Positions 1 to 6,055 of a stretch of 7,253 bases of DNA are shown here, one piece after another (positions within the stretch are counted from its first letter, which is position 1; each line of letters starts with the position of its first letter). The stretch lies in contig JAQSCR010000508.1 of assembly GCA_029945495.1 (NCBI GenBank), forward strand, positions 1 through 7,253, in the 5' to 3' direction. The notes beneath the pieces are model-generated. The model did no database searches. It was given only the letters and a program-made list of their open reading frames with translations, and was not told the origin of the DNA. Position numbers and translations under genes: made by a program. Source of the DNA: Pseudolabrys sp. Its GTDB lineage: Bacteria > Pseudomonadota > Alphaproteobacteria > Rhizobiales > Xanthobacteraceae.

Positions 1-164
1 CGCCGTGACTTGGCGAAATAGTCGCGCCACGTCTTTTCGCGCCAGATGCCACGGACCTTTTCGCGCAGCGCGAGTTGCGCGGGATGCGCGTCGGCGCGAC
101 GCTTCAATACCTGAGGCATCGTCAACGTCGCGAGGGTCGCAGGAGTGAGATCGAGAGCCGTCAT
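1..164 (-). CDS. AMP-forming acyl-CoA synthetase (AMP-dependent synthetase/ligase), N-terminal fragment
   Basis: Only the first 54 codons are in the window; the gene continues past the left edge. The ATG at 164-162 overlaps the TGA of livG (163-161) as ATGA, which fixes the start and suggests translational coupling. The fragment has the usual opening of long-chain or aromatic acyl-CoA ligases: a TMPQVLKRRADAHPAQLALR stretch (residues 15-34), which matches the 'lP.ll...a..~p...A.r' pattern, followed by the R-x-K-x-W-R-D-Y region (residues 42-49) where the family has 'TWxEYxxxV'. The ATP/AMP-binding motifs lie outside the window, so the assignment rests on the N-terminus and the context. The family makes acyl-CoA from a free acid, ATP and CoA in the cytoplasm. 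Placed directly after two Liv-type transporter ATPases, it probably activates the imported acid for the acyl-CoA enzymes upstream. The substrate is unknown. Confidence 0.72.
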   Translation of the reverse strand, partial: MTALDLTPATLATLTMPQVLKRRADAHPAQLALREKVRGIWREKTWRDYFAKSR

Positions 165-915
165 GCCGCCGAACTCCTGGCGCCGAGATAGGCCTCAATG
201 ACGTCCGGATTGGCCGAAACCTCGGCCGGCGAGCCTTCCGCGATCTTGGCGCCGTAATTCATGACGCAGACATGGTCGGAGATGTCCATGACGATGCCCA
301 TGTCGTGCTCGACCATCAGCACGGTCAGGCCGAGTTCATCCTTCAGATCGAGAATGAAGCGCGCAATGTCCTCGCGTTCTTCCTGGTTCATCCCCGAGAC
401 CATTTCGTCGAGCAACAGCAGGCGCGGCTTGATCGCGAGCGCGCGGCCGAGCTCGACGCGCTTCTGCAGGCCGTAAGACAGTGTGCCGACCGGCTGATCG
501 CGAATATCCTCGATCTCGAGGAATTCGATGATCTCTTCGACCGATTCCCGCGCTTTGATCTCTTCGCGGCGGCTGAAAACGGATCCGCTTTCAGATGCGT
601 ATGCATTCCGACCAGCAGGTTGCTGGTCACCGTCTCGTGCTTGAACACCGCCAGATTCTGGAACGTGCGGGCGATGCCCAGGCTGGCGAGCGCGTAGGTT
701 GGCTGGCGTGTGATCTCGACGCCGTCAAAAACGATGCTGCCCGCGGTCGGCTTGAAGATCGCGCTGATCAGGTTGAACAAGGTGGTTTTCCCGGCGCCGT
801 TCGGGCCGATCAGGCTGCATATGCGGCCCTGTTCGACGGAAAAGCTGACATCGGACACGGCCTTGATGCCGCCGAAGCTCTTCGAGACGTGATCGAGCGT
901 GAGAAGGGCGGTCAT
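161..915 (-). pseudogene. livG: LivG-like branched-chain amino acid-type ABC transporter ATP-binding protein, frameshifted
   Basis: This is an ABC ATPase of the LivG family, which drives high-affinity import of branched amino acids or other organic acids at the inner membrane. The start is ATG 915, overlapping the livF stop as ATGA; GTG at 924 is a less likely alternative. In the first frame I see Walker A GPNGAGKT (residues 37-44) and the Q-loop ARTFQNL (Q86), and homology runs to about residue 114 (base 576). The frame then breaks, and that frame ends at TGA 390-388 after a nonsense Ser/Arg-rich tail. The rest continues in the -1 frame from about base 571: a SRREEIKARE stretch, the ABC signature LSYGLQKRVEL, Walker B LLLLDE, the H-loop VEHDMG and the LivG-type end VIEAYLG, stopping at TGA 163-161. 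Joined, the two parts give about 251 residues, normal for LivG. A one-base deletion, a slightly larger indel or a sequencing error would all explain this; as written, no full ATPase is encoded. Confidence 0.88.
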
Positions 916-1712
916 GACAGCCACCGTTTGCGGCGCTTGTAGTGCTTGACGTCGCGCATGCTCTTGCGCTCGCCGGCGCCGCCGAAGCCGAGATAGAACT
1001 CCTGCACGTCGGGATTGGCTTGCAGGCGCGCCGAAGGGCCGTCGAGAACGATGCGGCCGTTCTCCATGATGTAGCCGTAACTCGCGACCGACAGCGCCAA
1101 CTGCGCATTCTGCTCAACCAGCAGCACGGTCAGGTTCTGTTCGGTGTTCAAGCGCGTGATGGTGTTGAAGATGCCCTCGATGACCTGCGGGGCCAGCCCG
1201 AGCGACGGCTCGTCAAGCATCAGGATGCGCGGCCGCGCCATCAGCGCCCGGCCGATCGCGACCATCTGCTGTTCGCCGCCGGAGAGATAGCCGGAGATGT
1301 CGTGGCGACGATCCTTGATACGGGGGAACATGTCGTAGACCATTGCAAGGCCGTCACGCACTTCGGTCCGGTCGCGGGTGTAGCCGCCCATCAGCAGGTT
1401 TTCTTCGACCGTCAGCGTTGCAAACAAGGCGCGGCCTTCGGGGACCTGCACCAAACCGCTGGCGACGATGTGCTCCGGCGACCAATCGTGGATATCGCCG
1501 CCGGCGAGTTTGATCGTGCCGGAGCGTATCTCGCCGTCTTCGCGCTCGAGCACGCCGGAGATTGCCTTCAGCACGGTGGATTTACCGGCGCCGTTCGAGC
1601 CGAGCAGGGCGACGATTGCGCCCTCCGTCACGTCGATGGAAATGTCGCGGACCGCCTCGATGGCGCGGTCGTAGAAGACCTGGATGTTCGACAGCGAGAG
1701 CATGGCGGTCAT
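912..1712 (-). CDS. livF: LivF-like branched-chain amino acid-type ABC transporter ATP-binding protein
   Basis: This 266-residue ABC ATPase is the usual partner of LivG in HAAT-family importers, energising uptake across the inner membrane. Visible motifs are Walker A GSNGAGKS (38-45), Q-loop Q89 in VQVPEGRALF, signature LSGGEQQ (143-149), Walker B ILMLDEP (163-169) and LLVEQNA (about 197-203), where Gln replaces the H-loop His, as is standard for LivF proteins. The start at ATG 1712 is chosen because GAGGGG lies 7 nt upstream. ATG 1703 and TTG 1730 are in frame but less well placed. The last ~24 residues form a strongly basic tail (contains KHYKRRKRW) beyond the end of the shorter E. coli LivF. 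The stop overlaps the livG start (ATGA, 915-912), and the AtuA-family gene ends 40 nt upstream. Assignment to the family is secure; the transported solute is not known, and no permease or binding protein is in the window. Confidence 0.95.
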   Translation of the reverse strand: MTAMLSLSNIQVFYDRAIEAVRDISIDVTEGAIVALLGSNGAGKSTVLKAISGVLEREDGEIRSGTIKLAGGDIHDWSPEHIVASGLVQVPEGRALFATLTVEENLLMGGYTRDRTEVRDGLAMVYDMFPRIKDRRHDISGYLSGGEQQMVAIGRALMARPRILMLDEPSLGLAPQVIEGIFNTITRLNTEQNLTVLLVEQNAQLALSVASYGYIMENGRIVLDGPSARLQANPDVQEFYLGFGGAGERKSMRDVKHYKRRKRWLS

Positions 1713-1719
1713 CCCGTCA

Positions 1720-1725
1720 CCCCCT
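1720..1725 (-). promoter_or_regulatory. Ribosome binding site of livF
   Basis: On the minus strand GAGGGG sits 7 nt before ATG 1712, inside the 40-nt gap after the AtuA-family gene. It decides the livF start in favour of 1712 over the upstream TTG 1730 and the inner ATG 1703. It is the clearest Shine-Dalgarno in the window. Confidence 0.75.
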
Positions 1726-1752
1726 CGCAACGACTATGGTGAAACGAGTGCG

Positions 1753-3579
1753 TCACGACGCGGCCTCGCTTGCGGAAAATGCCGCGAGCGGTCCACGCGG
1801 CGCCAGCCACGCTTTCGGAACGGGGATCGGCATGTCGAGCAGCATTTGCGCAAATGCCTTGCCCTGCGGGTCATGGCGCAGAGAGGCAATGCCGCCCCCG
1901 TCGAGGGCATTTTGCATCAGGAAATTGAAGCCGTGCAGGCCCGGCAGCGAGAAGCGCTCCACCGGGCCGGCGACGATGTGGCCGAAGTATTGCTTGACGG
2001 CGGCCGCGGTGAGCGACCGTTCGATCGCCGGGACGAATTCGGGCAGTCGCGCCAGAATGCCGATATTGGCGCTGTCGCCCTTGTCGCCGCTGCGGCCATA
2101 AGCCAATGCGATCAGCGGTACCTCGACCATCGGTTGGTCGGGCAGGCGCGTGGCAGCCTGTTCGCTGGCGTTATCGCTTTGTGCGGTCGACTTGGTGGCG
2201 GTCGCAACATTGTCGCTCACAACAATGTCCTGATCGCCGACCAATAAGTGAGGCGTCACTTTGCTCTTGTCGACCAACAGCGAATAGAGCCTTACCAGGG
2301 GGGTAACCTTGGGGCGACCGGCGGAAAATCCAGTGATGCCTTGCGCCATCGACGTCGCGCTCGGGAGGAATTCACGCGAAAGGAGTTCGCATGCCTCTTT
2401 ATCGTCATGATGGACCGCAAGCTTGAGAATGACCTCGCGTACGCTGGCGTTGCGGGCATGCGGACCATAAGTGTCTTCCGCTCCCAGCGCCTCGACCGAA
2501 ACGCGGCGGAAATCCCCTAGATTGCGCGCGGTCATGAACCGGCGGGTTCGTGCGAGAATTGCTTCTGCCGTCCGCCGTGCCTTGGCCGCGGCGTCGCGGC
2601 CGCCGATCATCATGGTGCCGGTCGCCTTGAAGCCGTCGGCGTAGGTGGCGCTGACCTTGTAGGTCGATGTCGGAGCGCTGCCGCGCGCGCCGGTGACGCG
2701 CACCTGATCAGGGCCGATTTCTTCGAGGTGGACGCCGCTGAAGTCGCACACGACGTCAGGCAAGATATAGCGACGAGGATCGCCAATTTCATAGACGATT
2801 TGTTCGGCCACGGTCGGCGGACTGATGCGGCCGCCGGTACCTGCCGGCTTGGAAAGAACGAACGAGCCGTCGCTTTGACACTCGGCGATGGGGAAGCCCA
2901 TGTCTTCCCAGCCGGGCACATCTTGCCAGTCGGTCGTGATGCCTCCGGTTGCTTGCGTCCCACATTCGAGGACGTGGCCGGCCAGGCTTCCCATCGCGAG
3001 CCGATCGTAATCGTCTCTCGGCCAGCCGAACGCGTGGATCAGCGGTCCAAGAGCCAGTGCGCTGTCGGTACACCGGCCGGTGATGACGATATCGGCACCG
3101 GCTGATAAAGCAGCGGCGATCGGAAATGCGCCCAAGTAGGCGTTCATGCTCCAGAGGTCGGCCGGCAACGGCGCGCCGTTGAACATTTCGGTGGCGCCCG
3201 CTTTGCGCAAGTCGTCCGCGATCGGCAGCAGGTCGTCGCCGACCACGACGGCGACCTTCAGGTCGAGGTTGGCTTCTTTCAGGATCGCTTCGATGGCCGC
3301 GCGGCAGCCGAGGGGATTGACGCCGCCGGCATTCACGACGACGCGAATCTTCTGTTCGGCAATCCGCCGCCCCAGCCGGCTCATCAGCGACACGAAATCC
3401 GGCGCATAGCCGGCCTTCGGCTGCTTGGCGCGGGCGCGCGCCAGAAGCGACATCGTGATTTCGGCGAGGTAGTCCATGATCAGGACGTCGATCTTGCCTT
3501 TTTCGACAAGCTGAATCGCGCCGTCCTCGGAGTCGCCCCAGAACCCGCCGCCACCGCCGATGCGAATGCTCTTGCTCAT
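1753..3579 (-). CDS. AtuA-family protein (acyclic terpene utilization, DUF1446)
   Basis: This 608-residue protein belongs to the AtuA family, named from the Pseudomonas acyclic terpene (citronellol/geraniol) utilisation cluster; its biochemical role is not established. The N-terminus carries the family's glycine-rich IGGGGGFWGDS motif (about residues 6-16), then a D-Y-L-A-E-I-T stretch and VVNAGGVNPLG, with the large AtuA domain spanning roughly the first 450 residues. After a Ser/Thr/Ala-rich linker, a C-terminal ~100-residue domain (about 484-590) begins with ALAYGRSGDKGDSANIG; this matches the small AtuA-like ferredoxin-fold domain usually fused to it. No signal peptide or membrane segment is seen, so it is probably cytoplasmic. 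I use ATG 3579, 7 nt after the crotonase stop, rather than the in-frame TTG 3600 that would overlap that gene. The position between a crotonase and transporter/ligase genes points to acyl-CoA catabolism, possibly of a branched or isoprenoid acid. That is inference. Confidence 0.92.
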   Translation of the reverse strand: MSKSIRIGGGGGFWGDSEDGAIQLVEKGKIDVLIMDYLAEITMSLLARARAKQPKAGYAPDFVSLMSRLGRRIAEQKIRVVVNAGGVNPLGCRAAIEAILKEANLDLKVAVVVGDDLLPIADDLRKAGATEMFNGAPLPADLWSMNAYLGAFPIAAALSAGADIVITGRCTDSALALGPLIHAFGWPRDDYDRLAMGSLAGHVLECGTQATGGITTDWQDVPGWEDMGFPIAECQSDGSFVLSKPAGTGGRISPPTVAEQIVYEIGDPRRYILPDVVCDFSGVHLEEIGPDQVRVTGARGSAPTSTYKVSATYADGFKATGTMMIGGRDAAAKARRTAEAILARTRRFMTARNLGDFRRVSVEALGAEDTYGPHARNASVREVILKLAVHHDDKEACELLSREFLPSATSMAQGITGFSAGRPKVTPLVRLYSLLVDKSKVTPHLLVGDQDIVVSDNVATATKSTAQSDNASEQAATRLPDQPMVEVPLIALAYGRSGDKGDSANIGILARLPEFVPAIERSLTAAAVKQYFGHIVAGPVERFSLPGLHGFNFLMQNALDGGGIASLRHDPQGKAFAQMLLDMPIPVPKAWLAPRGPLAAFSASEAAS

Positions 3580-3586
3580 GGGCGTT

Positions 3587-4369
3587 TCACTTGCCCTCAA
3601 ATTTCGGGGCGCGCTTGTCAGCGAACGCGCGCATGCCTTCGCGGGCGTCCTCGGTTTGCGCCATCGCCGGCAGCATCAGCTGCGCGTATTCCCAACCGGC
3701 GCGGATCGTCATGTCGCGCATCGCATGGAAGCCGATCTTGCCGAGGCGGATGCCAGTCGGAGAGCGGTCGACAATGCGGGCCAGCAGCCAGTCGAGTTTG
3801 CTGTCCAGTTCGGAAGACGGAACAACATAGTTCACGAGGCCGGCGGTTAGCGCTTCCTGCGCCGTCAGTGCTTCGCCGGTGATGCACATTTCCATGAGGC
3901 GGCGGGCGGGGATCACACGCATGAGGTGAGGCATGATCATCATCGGAAATAATCCGATTTTGGATTCGGGCGTGCCGAAGGTGGCGTCGGCTGATGCGAC
4001 GGCAAGATCGCAAGCACAGAGCAGCCCGAGGCCGCCGGCCATCGCGTGGCCGTTGACCCGCGCGACGATCGGCAGGTCGCATTCTTCCATCAATTTGAAG
4101 AGGTTGACGACGTAGTTGCGCGGCTGCGCGGGGTTGACGGCGAACGGCGCGCCGTCGGCGGTCGGATTGAGATCCCCGCCGGCGCAGAACGCACGGTCGC
4201 CTGCGCCGGTCAGGACGATAGCGCGCACCGCGCTACTGCCGGCGGCGCCGCGGATGCCCGCGCCGATACCCACAATAACCGCTTCATTGATCGCATTCCG
4301 CCGTTCGGGGCGGTTGATGGTGATCCACAGCACGGCGCCGCGGCGTTCGACGAGGACCTGTTCAGGCAT
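3587..4369 (-). CDS. Enoyl-CoA hydratase/isomerase (crotonase) family protein
   Basis: This is a 260-residue crotonase-fold protein, the typical length. The first oxyanion-hole segment is FCAGGDL (61-67). The second is in the NGHAMAGGLGLLCACDLAVA region (106-125), followed by FGTPESKIGLFP (131-142) and the usual GLV helix region TAQEALTAGLVNYVVP. E135 in PES aligns with the second catalytic Glu of rat hydratase (Glu164). The position of the first catalytic Glu (Glu144) is Gly115 here, so simple syn-hydration is uncertain; an isomerase or another crotonase reaction is possible. Start ATG 4369 is preceded by a weak AGTGAG about 9 nt upstream; the in-frame TTG 4420 would only add a non-homologous extension. 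It is the first gene after the 425-bp promoter-bearing gap and is followed by the AtuA-family gene at 7 nt, so it probably heads a sub-operon. The name AtuE or LiuC cannot be assigned from sequence alone. Confidence 0.93.
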   Translation of the reverse strand: MPEQVLVERRGAVLWITINRPERRNAINEAVIVGIGAGIRGAAGSSAVRAIVLTGAGDRAFCAGGDLNPTADGAPFAVNPAQPRNYVVNLFKLMEECDLPIVARVNGHAMAGGLGLLCACDLAVASADATFGTPESKIGLFPMMIMPHLMRVIPARRLMEMCITGEALTAQEALTAGLVNYVVPSSELDSKLDWLLARIVDRSPTGIRLGKIGFHAMRDMTIRAGWEYAQLMLPAMAQTEDAREGMRAFADKRAPKFEGK

Positions 4370-4399
4370 CGACGGTAACTCACTTGGTTTATGGCACCA

Positions 4400-4509
4400 G
4401 CGCGGCCGGCAATCCGGCAAATGCCAGGCAGATGAAGCCTACTCAATAAATGTCGCCAAAAAGACCTAGGACGACCCGCACCACGGTCCGCCTGGATTGC
4501 CGGCCGCGC
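4400..4509. repeat. Perfect 16-bp inverted repeat pair flanking 78 bp
   Basis: The sequence GGATTGCCGGCCGCGC occurs on the plus strand at 4494-4509 and exactly on the minus strand at 4415-4400. The 78 bp between the arms show no gene. In the predicted leader transcript the arms could pair into a long stem just upstream of the crotonase start. The pairing breaks outside the 16 bp on both sides. Function is unknown: RNA structure, a remnant of a palindromic element, or chance in GC-rich DNA. Confidence 0.7.
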
Positions 4510-4514
4510 CGGCA
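4498..4514. repeat. GC-rich 7+7-bp hairpin
   Basis: TGCCGGC, 3-base loop CGC, GCCGGCA form a perfect hairpin. It overlaps the right arm of the 16-bp inverted repeat (4494-4509), so the local hairpin and the long-range pairing are mutually exclusive. Neither strand has a T-run after it, so it is not an intrinsic terminator. Confidence 0.6.
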
Positions 4515-4533
4515 GGTCACAGAAGCGACATTC

Positions 4534-4549
4534 ATTTTACGGGTAAAAT
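4534..4549. repeat. AT-rich 16-bp palindrome ATTTTAC-N2-GTAAAAT
   Basis: Two perfect 7-bp arms are separated by 2 bp. It is compact and AT-rich in a GC-rich background, about 90-105 bp downstream of the predicted transcription start. It could be a second protein-binding site. No good promoter hexamer pair could be placed around it on either strand, although TAAAAT within it resembles a -10 box. Confidence 0.55.
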
Positions 4550-4645
4550 AGCGTATTTTCCTCCGAGCCGGCGACTTGCGCGCCGTTGTCATTGTCGTTC
4601 GCAGTGTGACGCAATGCGTTGACTGCGATTAGGTGAATGCGCCTC

Positions 4646-4674
4646 ATTAACTGACATCGGGCTTGCGATGTCAA
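4646..4674 (-). promoter_or_regulatory. Predicted sigma70-type promoter for the crotonase-AtuA-liv genes
   Basis: On the minus strand a perfect -35 TTGACA (4674-4669) is followed after 17 bp by GTTAAT (4651-4646), a 4/6 match to TATAAT. Transcription would start near 4639, giving a leader of about 270 nt before ATG 4369. The position in the only large gap of the gene row supports a real internal promoter. It has not been tested, and the -10 box is moderate. Confidence 0.55.
4652..4673. promoter_or_regulatory. Operator-like perfect palindrome inside the promoter spacer
   Basis: Arms TGACATCG and CGATGTCA are perfect 8-bp complements separated by 6 bp. The element covers the last five bases of the -35 box and the full 17-bp spacer up to the -10 box. 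That geometry suits a dimeric regulator: a repressor blocking polymerase, or a MerR-type activator, although those normally use 19-20-bp spacers. No regulator gene is in the window, so the binding protein is unknown. Confidence 0.6.
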
Positions 4675-4716
4675 CGCAAAAAGGAGATATCCCACGCGGC
4701 GTTACAGCAATCGGAT

Positions 4717-4731
4717 GGCCGGCGAACGGCC
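4717..4731. repeat. Small GC-rich hairpin downstream of the thiolase
   Basis: GGCCG, a 5-base loop and CGGCC form a perfect 5-bp stem about 64 nt after the thiolase stop. There is no T-run after it on the minus strand, so an intrinsic terminator is not supported. It may only slow the 3' decay of the thiolase transcript or be incidental. Confidence 0.35.
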
Positions 4732-4794
4732 GCGCAAGGTCTTCGTAAGGTCAGCCGGGCGTCCAGTCCAAGGGATCGGGACGGCCGGCGGCGA

Positions 4795-5994
4795 TTAGCT
4801 CACGATCTCAATCGCGACCGCAGTCGCCTCACCGCCACCGATACAGATCGCGGCGATGCCACGCTTCAGGCCGCTGGCCTTGAGGTTGCGCGCCAGCGTC
4901 AGCACGAGGCGAGCGCCGGATGCTCCGACCGGATGGCCGAGCGCGCAGGCGCCGCCGTGAACGTTGACGTTTTCATGAGCCAGGCCGAGCTCGCGCATCG
5001 CGGCCATGACGACCACGGCGAATGCCTCGTTGATTTCAAACCTGTCGACCGACGCCAGCGACCAGCCGGCCTTGGCGGCGACGTTGCGGATTGCATCGAT
5101 CGGCGCCAGCGTGAACCATTCAGGCTCGCGGGAAAAACTCGTATGCGCCACGATATGAGCAAGCGGGGCGGCGCCCAGCTTCTCCGCGCGGTGGAGCGAC
5201 GTTATGACCACGGCCGCGGCGCCGTCGGAAATCGAGCTGGAATTTGCCGCCGTCACGCTGCCGTCTTTGGTGAAGACCGGCCGCAATGTCGGGATTTTTT
5301 CGATGGCGGCGTTTTGCGGCTGCTCGTCTTTTGCGATTTCGAGCGGCCCCTTGCGTGTCGCGATGGTGACGGGAGTGATCTCGTCCTGCAGAAAGCCGTC
5401 GGCCGCCCGTTGCGCGCGTGTCAATGAGGCGATGGCGAACGCATCCTGCTCCTGGCGAGAAAACTGGTAGCGCTCGGCGGTTGCCTCAGCGAAGTGGCCC
5501 ATCAGGCGTGCATCGGAGCCGAAGGAATCGCAAAGGCCGTCGAGCAACAAATGGTCTTCGGCCTTTACCGCATTGGGCTTGGTAACATTGCGCAAACTGG
5601 GGTTTTCCCGCATTCGCAGCAAATGCGGCGCGTTGGTCATGCTCTCCATGCCGCCGGCAACAACGACGTTGCTGGTGCCGAGCGAGACGGCATCATGGGC
5701 CTGAATGATCGCCTGCATGCCCGAGCCGCACATCTTGTTCACAGTGACGCAATTGGCGGACCATGGAATCCCGGCCTTGGCGGCGGCCTGCCGGGCCGGC
5801 GCTTGGCCCATTCCGGCAGGCAACACCACGCCCATGACGACGTCATCGACATCGGAGGCAGCGACGCCGCTTTTGACCAACGCAGAAGCGATGGCATGAC
5901 CGCCGAGCACCGTAGCCGATTGCGAGGCGAGCGCGCCGTTGAACGAGCCGAAAGCCGTGCGCGCGCCGCCAAGGATGACAATCGGATCGGCCAT
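4795..5994 (-). CDS. Acetyl-CoA acetyltransferase / thiolase family protein
   Basis: This 399-residue thiolase has every catalytic element: nucleophile Cys89 in NKMCGSGM, the NEAFA motif (322-326), His354 in GHPVG and Cys384 in the C-terminal ICIGGGEATA motif. The length is normal for the family and the start at ATG 5994 matches the conserved 'PIVILGGARTAFG' opening. A weak GGGA lies about 8 nt upstream. The enzyme either cleaves a 3-ketoacyl-CoA with CoA or condenses two acetyl-CoA. The DGSVTAANSSSISDGAAA segment (around 250) is in the style of catabolic acetoacetyl-CoA/3-ketoacyl-CoA thiolases. It follows the acyl-CoA dehydrogenase by 61 nt, suggesting co-transcription, and would perform the terminal cleavage of the pathway. 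Chain-length preference cannot be read from sequence. It is probably cytoplasmic. The 425-bp gap after it may separate it from the downstream genes, or divide one operon by an internal promoter. Confidence 0.95.
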   Translation of the reverse strand: MADPIVILGGARTAFGSFNGALASQSATVLGGHAIASALVKSGVAASDVDDVVMGVVLPAGMGQAPARQAAAKAGIPWSANCVTVNKMCGSGMQAIIQAHDAVSLGTSNVVVAGGMESMTNAPHLLRMRENPSLRNVTKPNAVKAEDHLLLDGLCDSFGSDARLMGHFAEATAERYQFSRQEQDAFAIASLTRAQRAADGFLQDEITPVTIATRKGPLEIAKDEQPQNAAIEKIPTLRPVFTKDGSVTAANSSSISDGAAAVVITSLHRAEKLGAAPLAHIVAHTSFSREPEWFTLAPIDAIRNVAAKAGWSLASVDRFEINEAFAVVVMAAMRELGLAHENVNVHGGACALGHPVGASGARLVLTLARNLKASGLKRGIAAICIGGGEATAVAIEIVS

Positions 5995-6055
5995 TGCTTT
6001 TGTCCCGAGTGCGAGAAATCGTCCGTTGTTTATAGTCCGTGCAACCGCATGGCCG

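Larger units (their letters stand above)
4615..4678. repeat. 9-bp inverted repeat bracketing the promoter
   Basis: TGCGTTGAC on the plus strand (4615-4623) is repeated exactly on the minus strand (4678-4670), where it includes most of the -35 box. The two arms bracket the promoter core and its palindrome symmetrically. This may be a second half-site for a regulator or coincidence; the match does not extend beyond 9 bp. Confidence 0.4.
4370..4794 (-). other. 425-bp non-coding gap: promoter, operator-like palindrome and predicted long leader
   Basis: This stretch between the thiolase stop and the crotonase start has no supportable gene on either strand. It contains a sigma70-type promoter reading toward the crotonase (4646-4674), a perfect palindrome inside it, and several inverted repeats (4498-4514, 4534-4549, and 4400-4415 paired with 4494-4509). 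It is also visibly more AT-rich in places (4530-4560) than the flanking genes. All other gaps in the gene row are 61 nt or less, so the space is exceptional and is likely regulatory. Small frames at 4589-4657 and 4443-4535 lack ribosome binding sites. Confidence 0.7.

Noticed and set aside
388..560. Ser/Arg-rich C-terminal end of the first livG frame taken as a novel domain
   Set aside because: The -1 frame over the same bases encodes the normal LivG signature and Walker B motifs, so the Ser/Arg-rich tail is out-of-frame translation.
942..1742. 266-codon open frame on the plus strand opposite livF
   Set aside because: livF on the other strand has full ABC ATPase motifs. The plus-strand translation has no recognisable domain and is the usual shadow frame of GC-rich coding DNA.
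3579..3600. TTG at 3600 as start of the AtuA-family gene
   Set aside because: It would overlap the crotonase end and add residues before the conserved glycine-rich motif; ATG 3579 fits the 7-nt operon spacing.
4458..4485. TTTTT run on the minus strand after a CCTAGG sequence (possible intrinsic terminator or attenuator)
   Set aside because: The only stems that can be drawn before it are about 4 bp with large loops, too weak for a terminator.
4443..4535. 30-codon minus-strand frame in the leader (candidate small protein or leader peptide)
   Set aside because: There is no ribosome binding site before the ATG, the composition is not distinctive, and there is no run of regulatory codons suggesting attenuation.
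4589..4657. 22-codon minus-strand frame overlapping the promoter palindrome
   Set aside because: Its ATG lies upstream of the predicted transcription start and has no ribosome binding site.
4663..5427. Plus-strand open frame starting in the gap, close to an AAGGAGATAT ribosome-binding-like sequence at 4681-4690
   Set aside because: The Shine-Dalgarno-like sequence is not followed by a start codon at a usable distance, and the frame runs antisense through the conserved thiolase.
6029..6034. TATAAA on the minus strand between the dehydrogenase and thiolase (possible -10 box)
   Set aside because: No acceptable -35 box lies 16-19 bp upstream, and the genes are only 61 nt apart, so co-transcription is simpler.
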